In this document: in pieces, positions 47,373 to 59,031 of the stretch | Numbering within the stretch: the first letter of the stretch is position 1 | Layout: the number at the start of each line of letters is the position of its first letter | Assembly: GCA_947652605.1 (NCBI GenBank) | Contig: OX393578.1 | Location: 37,391,470-37,455,469 of the forward strand | Reading direction: 5' to 3' | Source of the DNA: Elmis aenea | Lineage: Eukaryota; Arthropoda; Insecta; Coleoptera; Elmidae | Length of the DNA: 64,000 nucleotides | Notes under the pieces: generated by a model | Told to the model about the DNA's origin: nothing | The model's input: only the letters and a program-made list of their open reading frames with translations | The model's database searches: none | Position numbers and translations under genes: made by a program

Positions 47373-48265
47373 CATGCGTACTTGAAATAAATATAAAAAT
47401 AACTATAGGTTCCTCTTAAAACATGTATAAAGTCAGCGTTAACAAAATGTTAATAAAGTTATGCATATTGCTTTATTTAATGCTTATTTCCTAAAAATGT
47501 CTTTTTAATAAAAGATAGATGTTTTTCAACTTTTCTGCACACGTCAGTATCATTGATTTTTTTACGGTCTTGTTGAAATGACAACCAACCTTGTTGTTTT
47601 AATGCTTTTAAATATATCTGATGTATTTTTACTTTTTTTTTAATATGTATGTATGTACATAGTTCATAAAATATAAAAGGTTATTTAATGTGAGTCTAAA
47701 ATTAATTATTTTCGTATAATTTACGTTTTGAGTAATACAGTACTTTCAAAATATTTGAATATTTAACAATTGTCAGATGACAGTGAAAATTTCTTGTAAT
47801 ATTTGATTACTAATTATTTTGCAAAAGCTTTGCACAAGTCTAGCCAGGAACGAAACTTTTTTTAAATTTTTGAATGCGCATTTAATTCTCTTTATAACAA
47901 CACACTTGTTTAAATATAAATATTGGGAAATAAACAAATTTTCATAAAAATCTCAAAAGAAAATCAAAATAACACAAAAAGTCGTACATCTGTAATTTCT
48001 TAAAACGTTTGTTCAACTTATTAAACTCTGTCGTGACCAGTGGGACAAATCTGTCCCACTTACTATTTTACTTCAAAAGTCCGCTTGGACAAATTAATCC
48101 CACTTTTGGTGCATGCTACACGGCTTGCTATTTGTAGGCGATTCATTTCCTAGTACCCTCAGTCGTGTTTCCAATTCCCTGTTGTTTTATTGTAGTAATT
48201 GTGTGGAATTCCTATAGTTTTACGTTACTTAGTGATTGGTTATTTCTTTGCTTTTCTACAGCGTC
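47373..48265. other. unannotated AT-rich sequence
   Basis: A short near-palindromic phrase, GTGGGACAAATCTGTCCCAC, lies near 48040. No gene is seen. Confidence 0.35.
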
Positions 48266-48785
48266 AATCAAAAAGTCTGCAACAAATGGGAAACATTTTT
48301 ATTGTTGATTTCTCAGAAAATTTTATTCTTGATAAAAGTTGGTGCATAGTTTGCAACTAATTTTAAGATGAAGAAAAGTTCAATAAAAAGTCATAAGACA
48401 CTAGATTTTAACGATTTTTGAAATATTCGCAAGAGTAAAGTGCCCTTATTTTAAGAGATACAAAATAATTTTATTGTAAAAAGTTATTTAGAATCACAAA
48501 ATAAGGCGAGATTAAAATTTTGACGGTCAAATTCCAATTTTTATTTTTTAAGAAATTTTAACATTCAAAAAGTCTGCAACAAATGGAACAGTTTTTTATT
48601 ATCGATTTCTCAGAAAATTTTATTCGTGATAAAAGTTGGTGCATGGTGTAAAACTAATTTTAAGATAAAGAAAAGTTCAATAAAAAGTCATGGGGCACAA
48701 AAGTCATATTCACAAAAGTAAAGCTTAAAATTACTTATAAAATGAAAATTGGAATTTGACCATCAAAATTTAAATGTAGCCTTAT
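48266..48785. repeat. interspersed repeat in direct double copy
   Basis: Two direct copies start AATCAAAAAGTCTGCAACAA (48266) and ATTCAAAAAGTCTGCAACAA (48562), both followed by CTCAGAAAATTTTATTC and GATAAAAGTTGGTGCAT, then AAAGTTCAATAAAAAGTCAT. A diverged single copy is at 20882-21190. The copies are about 295 bp apart. Confidence 0.7.
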
Positions 48786-49195
48786 TTTGAGATTCTGCTG
48801 GTAGTACCGCCCTATGCTGATGATATTTTAAAAAATAATAAGTTAAATATTACATTTGAAAAAACATGCATCTTTAATGAGTAGATACATAAAAGTTTAC
48901 CTTTTCAGCCCTGTATTTATTTTCGCACACAGTTTCGCAAACCCTATGACCGGCTCGAAAGTACCTCTTTGTAAACATCCTTGCTTTTGCAAAATTTCAT
49001 GATAAATAATATTACAACTTACAAAAAAATTTCAAAAAAGCACTGGCAAACAATTTTCAGATTGGCAATAAAAAAAATATTGTTACAAACTGAATTTTGA
49101 GACATTTTAGGTTCAGTGGGAAAAACATGTCTAACTAAAAATCTTCCAAAACATTTTTTTTTAGACAAACATAACTTCTCATAATTGAAATAATA
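48786..49195. other. unannotated sequence
   Basis: No gene or bounded repeat is recognised. Confidence 0.35.
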
Positions 49196-49203
49196 CCTAC
49201 GTA

Positions 49204-49898
49204 CAGTAGCGTAGCAATGGGGGGGGGCGGTCTCCCCCGGGCGGCACATTTTTTGGGGCGGCACTTTTAGTCTACCCAAATGGGGTAAAAATGAAATTCT
49301 CGGGGTAATGAAAGGATAGTAGATATAATAATCAGTACCGGCACTGGCGCTATTAAATTCATAAAAATTAATTTTTAAAAAAGGAATTCTTCTCGAAGTT
49401 ACAGGATAAAACGGGCTACTTGACCTTTCTTCACTGAAAACCCGCCCCCTTGTAACGACAGAAATTCCAAGTACCTAACAAACTTTATAATAGGATGCCA
49501 ACCATTCATTAAAATTATGAAACAATTCATTTATTTAAGCCATTAAATTCCATGCAGTTTTAAACTCTATTGTAACAGGGATTTTTCACCCTTATTAAAA
49601 ATAATTTCGCGGGAGTGGGGGCGATCTGATTAAAGAAAATAAAAATCAGAAAAGGTTCTACTGTAAAACTGTAATTTTGGAAGATGGTTAAGTATTCTAC
49701 ATTATCTAGCTTTGCATTAAAACACGTTTGAACGTCTAAAATTTAAAAAAATTCGCCTGCGTCGCATTTTTTTACCCCATCCCCCACATTTTTCTGTCGA
49801 TCTCTGCTTGGTTTTGGAAAAAGTTTAGCGACCCTTATTCATAGGGGCGGCAAATTCAGGGACCGCCCCGGGCGGCACAAACTTTAGCTACGCTACTG
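49204..49898. mobile_element. hAT-type MITE, 695 bp, TSD CCTACGTA (family copy 1)
   Basis: The ends are CAGTAGCGTAGCAATGGGG and TTTAGCTACGCTACTG, flanked by CCTACGTA at 49196-49203 and 49899-49906. Inside are GGGCGGCACATTTTTTGGGG, AACCCGCC and a CGCCCCGGGCGGCACAAAC right subterminal block, shared with the copy at 52970-54274. No coding. A piggyBac element lies only about 10 bp further right. Confidence 0.93.
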
Positions 49899-50329
49899 CC
49901 TACGTAACAAGAATGTTTAACCCTAGTATGCATAAACTGGGTCAATTTGACCCGATGTCCGTAAGATTTTGTTATTAGACGATTGAATCTTGTTTTCTTG
50001 TCCTGAGTTTCCTCGACATCTTCTGTTGTTCCTTTTACAATACTTCTGTACACAGTAATGAGAAAAATATTTTAATAATTATTAATTATTTGAATTTTTA
50101 TATAGGTACCCCTCTAATGCATAAGGTGGGTAGATTTGACCCGTATGCTAAAGTGTCGGCGTTTGTCAGTCAGTTCGCATGTGCGAAACATGTTTCAACT
50201 TGTCATCAGTTGACTACGCGTTCCTTATCGTTTCATATGTTTTAGTCATTCGTCTTTCAGTTGTTGATGCAACAATAAGTGAATTGTGAATTTTGTTTTT
50301 GGTCTTTTGATTTTTTTATACAAAGATAG

Positions 50330-50390
50330 GTAAGACTTTGCTAATGTATTTGGTAGATATAAGTTAGTAATTTTTGTTTGTCAAATGCAG
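50330..50390 (+). other. probable 5' UTR intron of the piggyBac gene, 61 nt
   Basis: A donor AG|GTAAGA at 50330 and an acceptor TTTGTTTGTCAAATGCAG ending at 50390 bracket AT-rich sequence just upstream of the start codon. Inferred from splice consensus only. Confidence 0.5.
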
Positions 50391-50392
50391 TC

Positions 50393-52126
50393 ATGAGCTA
50401 TCAGAAAAGTCTTTCTGAGGAAGAACTCAAAGCCCTTTTGGAAGATTCTTCCGAAAGCGAAAATGAACAAAATATATTTCCTGATCATGAGAGTGATGAC
50501 TCCTCTTGGGTAGCTAGTCAGTCTTCAGATCAATGTTCAGATGATGACGGCGTAGAAAGGGCGATCACACTAACAAAAGCTCCACCAGCAGTTTCCTCAA
50601 CGGTTGCAATTAGGTCACCTTCACGAGTTTCAAAGAGTGGCATATATTGGGATGATAGTCCAGCAACCTCAAGACAAACGGCAAGTCGGAATATTCTTCG
50701 CTTTCACCCAGGTCCAACAATTTCCAACAAGGCAACAACAAAGAAGGAATTTTTTAGGTGCTTTATTTCTTCTCATATCTTGCAAGAAATCTGTATTTGC
50801 ACTAACAGAGAAGGTCGTCGTGTTACACTTGAGAAAAAACTCGACTGGAAAGATATCGATGAAGAGGAACTTGAGGCATTCTTAGGTTTGCTTCTTCTGG
50901 CCGGTGTTGAGAAAAACTGGGATGTGCCTGCGCGAGAACTATTCACAGATACTAATGCGAATCCTCATTACCGAGCCACTATGTCGATAAATAGATTCGA
51001 AATTATCAGACGATTCCTACGATTCGATGATAAAAGGACGCGAGCGGTTCGTCAGAAGGATGATAAACTAGCTGCATTCAGTTATATTTGAACCCTTTTC
51101 ATCAGCAACTGCCAGAAAAACTACATTCCATCAGCCAACGTTACAATAGACGAACAACTAGTGAATTTCAGAGGCCGATGCCCTTTCACCCAGTACATTC
51201 CCAGCAAGCCTGGTAAATACGGGGTGAAGATATTTTGGATGTGCGACTCAAGTTCCTCCTACGCAGTCAATGGCAAGATTTATTGTGGACATCAACCAAA
51301 TGAAGAGGTTCAAAGAAATCTGGGTTACACAGTTGTCACAGAACTTACAGCAAATATTGAAAATAGTGGAAGGAATGTTACCATGGATAATTTTTTTACT
51401 GGCTTGCCTTTAGCGAAAACGCTTCTTGAGAAACGCCTAACATTAGTTGGAACAATCCGACAAAATAAGCGAGAAATTCCCCCCTGTATGAAACCAGCCA
51501 AGAATCGCGAAGTTGAGTCCAGCTGCTTTGGTTTTTATAAAGAAAACACATTGGTTAGCTACGTTCCTAAAAAAAAAACAAAAGCGTAGTGTTGCTAAGT
51601 ACTATGCATTCTGATGCAACGGTCATGGAAGAAGGTAAAAAGAAGCCGGAAATAATTATGTACTATAACACAACCAAAGCAGGCGTCAACACAATGGACC
51701 AGATGGCTAGGACCTATACGTGCAAACGGCAGACTAGGCGATGGCCACTAACGCTTTTCTTTAATCTTTTGGATGTAGCTGCCATCAATGCGTACATATT
51801 ATTTTTGGAACTGAATCCAACCTATCTATAACACAGGACGAAAAGACATGAGACGGCTTTTTCTAAAGGATCTGTCAAAAGAGCTGCTTATGCCTCATAT
51901 GCTAAAGCGAAGTGAAACAACACAGCATCGTCATGTCAAAGAGGCCATGAAGTTATGTGGAGTGGAGTTAGCCAATCCAGTGGTGCCAACGGAGAAGCTA
52001 AAAACAAGGATAAGATGTGCCGAATGTCCTTCAAACGCAGACAAAAAAACTCAAACTGTGTGTTTTAAATGCAAGAAACCAATTTGTGGCGCTCACACAG
52101 TCTCCATTTGTCATCAGTGCATCTAA
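50393..52126 (+). pseudogene. piggyBac transposase with one nonsense and two frame shifts
   Basis: ATG at 50393 opens an acidic N-terminus (SLSEEELKALLEDSSESE, a DDSSW motif), then the piggyBac DDE domain and a C-terminal Cys/His finger (CAECP, CFKCKKPICGAHTV, CHQC). All three expected catalytic Asp residues remain: VTIDEQLVNFRGR near 51143, NVTMDNFFTG near 51385, and GVNTMDQMARTY near 51700. Breaks: an in-frame TGA at 51089-51091 at a probable Trp position; a frame shift in the A-run near 51570-51580, where one extra A seems present; and a small indel near 51825-51835. The stop is at 52124-52126. A source of active protein is unlikely. Confidence 0.95.
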
Positions 52127-52305
52127 TATGAATAAGCAAAAATGGCTATATTTTATACAAATATGTGTGTAATAGTCAATAAAGTCAATATTGAGATTAT
52201 TGTTATTTTTAAAAAAGCATAAATAAATTGAGAAATTAGTGCGGGTCAATTTGACCCGCTTCGTGCATTAGCGTGAGAAAAACTCGTCATGCCTACTAGG
52301 GTTAA

Positions 52306-52969
52306 TTTAAAAACTCTGTTACGAAAGGGTTCAATTCTTAAAAACAAGGAGAAGCAGAGTAAAAGTTCTATAAAGTAATGGTAACTCCTGTTCTTAAATA
52401 TCAAAGCGAAACGTGGACAAAAGGAAGGAACATGAGAGAAGTATATTAGTTTCGAAAATGAAATTCTCCAGACAACTGAATGGAAATACAAGATTAGACA
52501 AAATAAAAAAAAATGGATAAAATAAATGTGTACTTATAGTATAAACAAAAGAATCACAACAGATAGAAACTATTCGCAAGAACATATAAAAGGAATGCAT
52601 AATTCCCAACTAGCGAAACAAATTTTAAATTAGAAGCCAGAACGTAGACGGTTCATAGGTAGAGCAACGATAACCTGTAAAAACGGAACAGGTTATATGA
52701 CATAATCCCTGAAGTGAAAAAGAAGAAGGACTTAGGTTACATAGGAATAAGCACGAATTTTCCGGTAATAGTATTTTATACATGATATTATTCTGGGCCG
52801 ACGAGAGGGTTGGTGATGGGGAAAATTTTCGCGGGTCCGGCATTCAAGGGACCTGGCCATCATTCCTTTGTTTTTTTTACGCTAATTTAGTAGAAAGACA
52901 GTGCTGAAATTTTTTTTTTTTTTTCTTTGGGCCAGCGATTTCTCTCGATGCCTCTCTCTACATTATCTG
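52306..52969. other. unannotated sequence between piggyBac and a hAT MITE
   Basis: It contains poly-T and A-rich runs and short frames on the minus strand without motifs. No gene is seen. Confidence 0.35.
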
Positions 52970-54274
52970 CAGTGGCGTAGCAAGAGGGGAGGCGGTCCGC
53001 CCTGGGCGGCACTTTTTTTGGGGCGGCAGTTTTATTCTACCCAGATGGGGTAAAAATTAAAATCTCGGGTATAATGACAGATCAGTATTCAGTAGATATA
53101 ACAATCAGTACCGGCAGAAGCGCGCTATTGGAACCATGAAAATCCATTTAAAAAGAAGGAATTATTTTCGAAGGTAGAGGATAAAACGGGCTAGTCGACC
53201 TGGCTACGCTGAAAACCCGCCTCCTTGTAACGACAGAACTTCAAAGTAATTAAATGTATGATAGGGTACGACCATTCAATAAAATTATGAAACAATTCAT
53301 TTATTTTGGGCATTTAATCCATGCACTTTTAAATTCTATTGTAACAGGGATATTTCACTTCCGTTATATTTCAAACATTTTGTTTGAGGTATAAATCCCT
53401 TTTTATATTAACCAATCGTCGCATAGCAATAACATTCGTCCAATTATTTGTATTTGTAAATGGAGATGTATAAAAGTTTCGAGCAGTGGCAGAGGCGGAT
53501 TAAAGTCGTTTGAGGCCCCGGGTACAGAAGAAAATACTGGGCCCCTTAAAGAAAAGAGAGACAGGGAAAATAAAAAATACATGTAAACCATCTTATTAAA
53601 TGAATAGTTGGGGTTTTGCGAGGACCTTCAGAAATCGGGGCCCAGGCCGCGCGCCCGGTGCGCCCGCCGTTAAATCCGCCTCTGAGCAGTGGTAAGACAA
53701 CTTTCAAATCAAAGGGCACCAGAAAAAGACAAGATTTTTCATTACTTGTACCTATGTAAATATAATAATTTTTGAGAGGCTTTTAAGTACGTGATAAAAA
53801 TATTGTTCGTACGCGACTGACCTAAGTGTGTGATAATTAGTGCAATTTGGCAGGTACCTATATAAAATCCTTTATCATTTATATTATATATAAGGTTGTG
53901 GCTAGGCAAGGCTAATATTGCTAAATATATTATATAAGTATGTGTTCCTTTACCTAAATGGAAACTATCAGTGAAAGTTTTTACCCTTATTAAAAATAAT
54001 TTCGTGGGTATGGGGGCGGTCTAATTTAAAAAAAAAAAAAAATCAGTAAATGTTCTGCCGTAAATCTGTAATTTTGGATTATGGTAAAGTACTCTACAAT
54101 CCTACATTATCTAACTTTGCAATAAAATACGTTTGAACATTTAAAATTAAACAAAAATTCGCCTGCGGCGCATTTCATCCCTTTTGAAAAAATCAAGAGT
54201 TGGCAACCCTTATTTAAAGAGGCCGCAAAATTCAGGGACCGCCCCGGGCGACACAAACTATAGCTACGCCACTG
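52970..54274. mobile_element. hAT-type MITE, 1305 bp, TSD ATTATCTG (family copy 2)
   Basis: The ends are CAGTGGCGTAGCAAGAGGGG and ATAGCTACGCCACTG, flanked by ATTATCTG at 52962-52969 and 54275-54282. It is the same family as 49204-49898 but longer because of extra central sequence and a nested MITE. The shared blocks include GGGCGGCAC and CCTTGTAACGACAGAA. Confidence 0.93.
53490..53684. mobile_element. hAT-type MITE, 195 bp, TSD AGCAGTGG
   Basis: The ends are CAGAGGCGGATTAAAG and GTTAAATCCGCCTCTG, flanked by AGCAGTGG at 53482-53489 and 53685-53692. GC-rich ends with GGGCCCC/GGGGCCC blocks. It is nested in copy 2 of the CGTAGC family. Confidence 0.93.
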
Positions 54275-54795
54275 ATTATCTGCGCGATTTTCATACACTG
54301 TCTCTAAAACAAAAGTGACAGTTGTTTATACCGAGTGTGACTAAGTTGTGGTAAACCCCTAATTTTGTTTAGTTTTGATTTTAAATAAATAAAATTTAAG
54401 ACATGAGATATGTGTAAAAAACCGGATTATCTGAACAAACACCCGTTGTAATTAAAAGTTTTAAGCCCAGTTTTTGTGGTAAAGTAAATTACGCAGAATT
54501 GCGCATTAACCCATCAAGTCCTAATTTATTTATTTTATTATTTTCTTTACAATTTTGATATATGTTGCTTAAAATACTTAAAGTAAATGGATTTTTAAAA
54601 AAATATATATTTTTTTTAATAAACTTGTCTTTTACAAGCTGTCCTCGTTTGAGGACGTTGGGACGTTGAGATTACTACATCTAAGAAGAACGTACTAGTG
54701 GTACCTATTGCTAATAAAATATATAGGTATACTGGATTAAAACCATTTATTTAAGCAAAATGTTGTATTATTTTTTGATATGAAATATTTTAATA

Positions 54796-56719
54796 TATTA
54801 ATATTCTACACATAATGTTACGTCGCACTTTGAACAAAAGGTTCTTGGTTTCCAAATCCAGCAATGGTCTAATTTTAAAAGATTTATCACTTTTGTTTTG
54901 ATTTGCCTGTTTGTTGTCTTGAAAGTGCACAAAACTTTTCAGTTTTAAATATGAATTTGTACTCATCGCATCCTTCACTATTTGTTAATCTTTTTGACTT
55001 GGCAAAGTGTGATATCCGGAAAAAATCAAAAACCCAATAACAACTTTTATGTCATCCTTCGTTATTTGTAGGAAATCTTATTTTTTATCTCGTGAGCATA
55101 GCGAAGTGTTTCATTCGTAATTAATTGTAATACCGAATCATCAAAAAACTGTTCGAAAAGATCAACTGCACTTTTACCACATAACTCTTCCTCGGCTTTG
55201 TTTAAATTTCTGGTTGCGGTATCTCCAAATCAGGGACTGAGAACGGAACGAAAACGAAAACGTTAAACGAAATTAACCGAAATATTTTTAAGAACGAAAA
55301 CGAAACCGAAAACGAAATTATTATTTTTCGTTCAAGAACGAAAACGAAATAAATACTTTTCAAAACCGGTTTTAACCGGTTTTAACCGGTTTTATTACTA
55401 TTTCAATTTTATTTGTTAAACACAAACGCGAATTTACCTTCTGTGCTCCACGAGGCAATAAAAAATCTCACTTGATATAAGTGAGCTTCACTTTTCTCCA
55501 TATATTTACGTGAATATGTATTAACAACTTTATTGTTTATACTTGCAATTTCGTGTAACACAATTAACGGTACAGATATTCTCTATTTCTAATTTGTTTT
55601 TTAGATCATCAATATAGAATATACACTTGATTGGAAATATATTATCAATGTGTATGTTTTATTTGCGTTTAGAAATAATAATAGTAAAATTTATTCTTAC
55701 TTCGAAAAGAACTAATGTAAAAGAAGATTTATTGGGAGATGTGTTGCTAGTAAGATTTAACGGAATGTGAAAATATATATTGTATGGTATGTACAAACTA
55801 TAAAGTTAAAGTATATTTTAAGTTAATATAAGTTTTTTTTAATATCTTTTTTATTTATAACATTTAGTAAATTATCCACTTGAATTCATTTTTTTGTCTT
55901 TTTAAATAATTACAGCAGGATCTTATTTAATTCAAATGCATAGATTATTAGTATCTACTAAAACAAATTTAAAACAGCACTTGCTATTTTTCATATTTTC
56001 AGATAAACTTTGTGTGTCTAATTTAACCTAACCACGTTGTGTTTTTGCACCTTACGGGTGTTAAACTTAATAAAATGGTTAAATGTTAATGTGTTTAACG
56101 ATTTGGTAAATTTAATATGGCGATGGTTCGCCAGTCTAAAATATGCTGTCCGTGAGCATCAAGCCCCATCGTCATCGTTTATATTTTAGTTGAGACGCAA
56201 ATATTGTTATCGTATTTATAGAGGGTTGTGGTGACTAGAAAAAAAATTGATTTTTTGACGACAAAAAAAATATTGTAAAACCGGTTTTAACCGTTATTAT
56301 TTCGGTTCACGAAAACGAAAAAAGAATTTTTTCGGTTAGAACGAAAAGAACGAAAACGATATATTTCGTTTTCGTTCCGAACAGAAACGAACGAAATTTT
56401 TTTCGTTCTTAGTCCCTGCTCCAAATGGAGGAAAATTAAAATATACAGACTTCCCTTTTGACAATTTTACTGCAGTTGTGCGAGGTTGTTTAGCGCTACT
56501 GGATTCTGGATGAGGCTGAAAATCATCTTCAGAAACAAAAACTTCAACGTTTCCAGATATATCAGTAACAACCAGGTTCTCCAAAATGTCATAATCAATA
56601 TTCTCTTCATCCGCAAGTTCGTCGACATCTTGAGGCAAAGCTAATATATCCGCCTCTATTTCATTTGATTCAAGGTAGGCTAGTGCTTCGTCCATAGTTG
56701 TAAATGTATGACGGTTCAT
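54796..56719 (-). pseudogene. piggyBac transposase N-terminal half, split by a hAT MITE
   Basis: Minus strand: ATG at 56719, MNRHTFTTMDEALAYLE, then DVDELADEENIDYDIL (the acidic N-terminal motif of PGBD-like proteins), up to NFPPFG where the 55231-56418 MITE intervenes. It resumes at 55222 with ELCGKSAVDLFEQFFDD, then shifted ITKDD-like and GYHTLPSQK-like pieces, then DAMSTNSYLKLKSFVHF and FKIRPLLDL. Stops and shifts occur near 55060 and 54990. The reading ends near 54796, before the region that would hold the catalytic Asp residues. Confidence 0.88.
55231..56418. mobile_element. hAT-type MITE rich in CGAAAACGAAA, 1188 bp, TSD CTCCAAAT
   Basis: The ends are CAGGGACTGAGAACGGAACG and TCGTTCTTAGTCCCTG, flanked by CTCCAAAT at 55223-55230 and 56419-56426. 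Subterminal parts carry many ACGAAAACG units and AACCGGTTTT units; the latter are also the hallmark of the MITE at 43067. It has no transposase coding. Confidence 0.95.
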
Positions 56720-57187
56720 TATTTTTAATTAGTAGTTCAAACTAAAACATATAAATAAAACAATAACATTGAATAAGTGAAACGAATATTGTTCCTAGTA
56801 TAATCAATATGAATCCAAACCTCGAAAAATCCACTCGCAATTTGCGAATAAGAAAATGTTATTTGCGCGCATTTTCAAATTTGTATGTTAGTAGGTTTTT
56901 TTTGTTTGCCTTAAAACTATTAGACATTCTATATATCGTCCCGTAACCCCCATTTATTTTGTCGCTAGCGAGTTATAACAAATTTCGACTTAGTCATCCC
57001 TACAATAATTTACGAGGCTTGATGAGCTCTCATTGTCCCAGTGTCCTCAAACGACGACAGCGGTTTTTAGATACCATTTTCTCAGTTATATGAGTACATA
57101 ACTAATAAAATGTACAATAGTTTCCTAATAAGTGTATTTGAGATGCATAATACGAAAAAAAAGTTAACTCTTACCTTTATTTTAAAG

Positions 57188-58102
57188 TACAGGGTGCGTT
57201 TTATGTTCCAGGCCGATGTTTTTTTTGACTAACTTTTAAAAGAAACACAATTTTATAATTTATATTTTATTGATTGATTATATGGTCTTTAACATTATGT
57301 ATGGAATATAATGTTGGTTAGGTGGCCGCCTCTAGCCGTGGCGCAAACGCGAGCTCTTTCGAGCATATTTTTCATAACATTTTCGCAGACTTCTGGTGTT
57401 ATTTCAGCAATTTCTTTTCGAATGTTGTCCTTAAGCATCGGGATTGTGATTGGTTTGTTGGTGTACACCTTTCCCTTCAAGTACCCCCATAGAAAATAAT
57501 CGGGGGCGGTCAAATCAGGGGATCGTGGAGGCCAGTCGATATCACCACTTTTTGACATTATTCGGCCGGGGAAAGTTTCTCGCAAAATTTGCATCTTAGG
57601 ACGAGATGTGTGTGATGTGGCACCGTCCTGTTGAAACCACATGTGCTGGAGGCCCAATCGATCCAATTCGGGCATAAGAAAGTTTACCAACATGTCACGA
57701 TAGCGATCACCAGTTACTGTTACAGCATTGCCTCTAGCATCCTCAAAAACATATGGTCCAATGATGCCACCGGCCCAAACGGCGCACCATACAGTCTTTG
57801 GCTTTATCTCCCAGTGTATACAAACTTTCAAAATTATTTATTACACGCTGAATGGTTGACTTGCTTGGCACATGATTAACACCAAAAAAATCAGGCAGTT
57901 TTCTTCGCGTATTTACAATTATTGAACAATTATTTAAAAAAAAATGTTTTAATAACTTCAGCACGTTGTTGCGGAGATAGATGTTCCATAATAAATTGTT
58001 ATCGCCCACTCTACACGCCGGTCAAATATGAACTGTCAAATGACAGTCAAATTAAAATGGCGGCCGAACAAAATCGGCCTGGAACATAAAACGCACCCTG
58101 TA
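57188..58102 (-). mobile_element. internally deleted mariner-like element, 915 bp
   Basis: Perfect 30-bp inverted ends (57188-57217 and 58073-58102) start TACAGGGTGCGTTTTATG. TA lies at both boundaries. It is inserted in the second piggyBac element. It has a broken transposase on the minus strand and is shorter than the usual 1.2-1.4 kb of full-length relatives. Confidence 0.95.
57295..57989 (-). pseudogene. Tc1/mariner transposase with central deletion
   Basis: Minus strand: ATG at 57989 (MEHLSPQQRAEVIKTFF), a frame shift in the adjoining T-run, then a helix-turn-helix-like stretch (RRKLPDFFGVN, STIQRVINNFE). A junction near 57830 jumps out of frame into the catalytic domain (KPKTVWCAVWAGGIIGP, WFQQDGATSHTS, WPPRSPDLTAPDYFLWG). 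The expected first catalytic Asp region lies in the deleted part. The Asp of QQDGA and that of SPDL are separated by 36 residues; 41 if the later Asp of PDYF is counted. The stop follows TNIIFHT at 57295. Not functional. Confidence 0.93.
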
Positions 58103-58320
58103 TAAGAAGCGCTGTCACAACACCTGTCACTCGCTCCGAAGAAACAATAAAATCAAAATGGCGTAACAAGTAAACTGTCAGTCATAGACAAATAATTATG
58201 TTAGACGAGCTCAACTACTTCATAGATGTGTTGTTGTAAATAAATTGTTAAGGAGAAATGTTTCGAATCTATTGTCCATAGACTGTCCTCAAAAAAGGAC
58301 GCTGGAACCTAATGGGTTAA

Positions 58321-59031
58321 GACACCAAATTTAAAAAAAAAGTTCATTAGTTGTCTGATAAAAGCTTAAGCTCCATTAAAATAAGACAAGTTTATTTCAC
58401 AAACTGCCCTGGTTAATAGATTATCCTTAAAAGCAAACATTTTAACATGTTTATGGAAAATTTCAAGTGTACCTACACCAATATATTACAATTTCTAACG
58501 TTGAGTTCTAAATACGATTTAACGGCCGTTTTTTTAACTGTTACTCAATATTTACAATCTTTTAACTGAAAAAAAAACGCATTATTATTCTGAAGAAAGT
58601 GTGACATAAGAACTTGTAGTACGCATTCGGTAGTTTTTGATTTGATTGTGGCTGCGTTTACTTTCGCTTACTTATGCTACAGGTAACTAAGAACAGTTAT
58701 GTGACTAGCCTATGGCGTTGACCTGCTAAACTAGATTAGTGGACGTCTCCAGAAATATTCGATTAACTCATTACATTTCCGTTTGTAGGTGCTCAATAGT
58801 AAATGTAATTAATTACGCAACCGTCAAATTTTAGTACAAACATACACGCAGTAACTGCAGGCTATTTTAATTCAGTCATGTAATGTGCAGTGCAACACAA
58901 AACCGATAATTACATATTTAATTTTCAGAACCAATGTCACAACACACACCTAAATACGCTTGTGGCTATAGTGCGCCCCTTTCTGATCAAATTAGACCAC
59001 TTTTACATAGTATGATTGAGATGAATGGTTA
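58321..59031. other. unannotated sequence
   Basis: Nothing recognised between the piggyBac relic and the interrupted MITE. Confidence 0.4.

Larger units (their letters stand above)
49921..52301 (+). mobile_element. piggyBac transposon, 2381 bp, TTAA duplication
   Basis: The element begins CCCTAGTATGCATAAACTGG and ends CATGCCTACTAGGG; about 12 of the outer 13 bases are inverted. TTAA occurs at 49917-49920 and 52302-52305. The palindrome GGGTCAATTTGACCC lies close to both ends, with a related GGGTAGATTTGACCCG near 50128. It holds one nearly complete transposase gene. Confidence 0.95.
54510..58316 (-). mobile_element. second piggyBac element, decayed, with two nested insertions
   Basis: The left end CCCATCAAGTCC follows TTAA (54506-54509). 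The right end GGAACCTAATGGG precedes TTAA (58317-58320). Palindromic GTCCTCGTTTGAGGAC-type motifs lie near both ends (about 54640, 57045 and 58285). Removing the hAT MITE (55231-56418) and mariner (57188-58102) leaves about 1.7 kb. The transposase is on the minus strand and truncated before its catalytic residues. Confidence 0.85.

Noticed and set aside
52845..52965. Poly-T tract as a retroposon tail
   Set aside because: No associated body or target duplication could be identified.
57311..57879. Plus-strand frames over the mariner
   Set aside because: Shadows of the minus-strand transposase, which has clear motifs.
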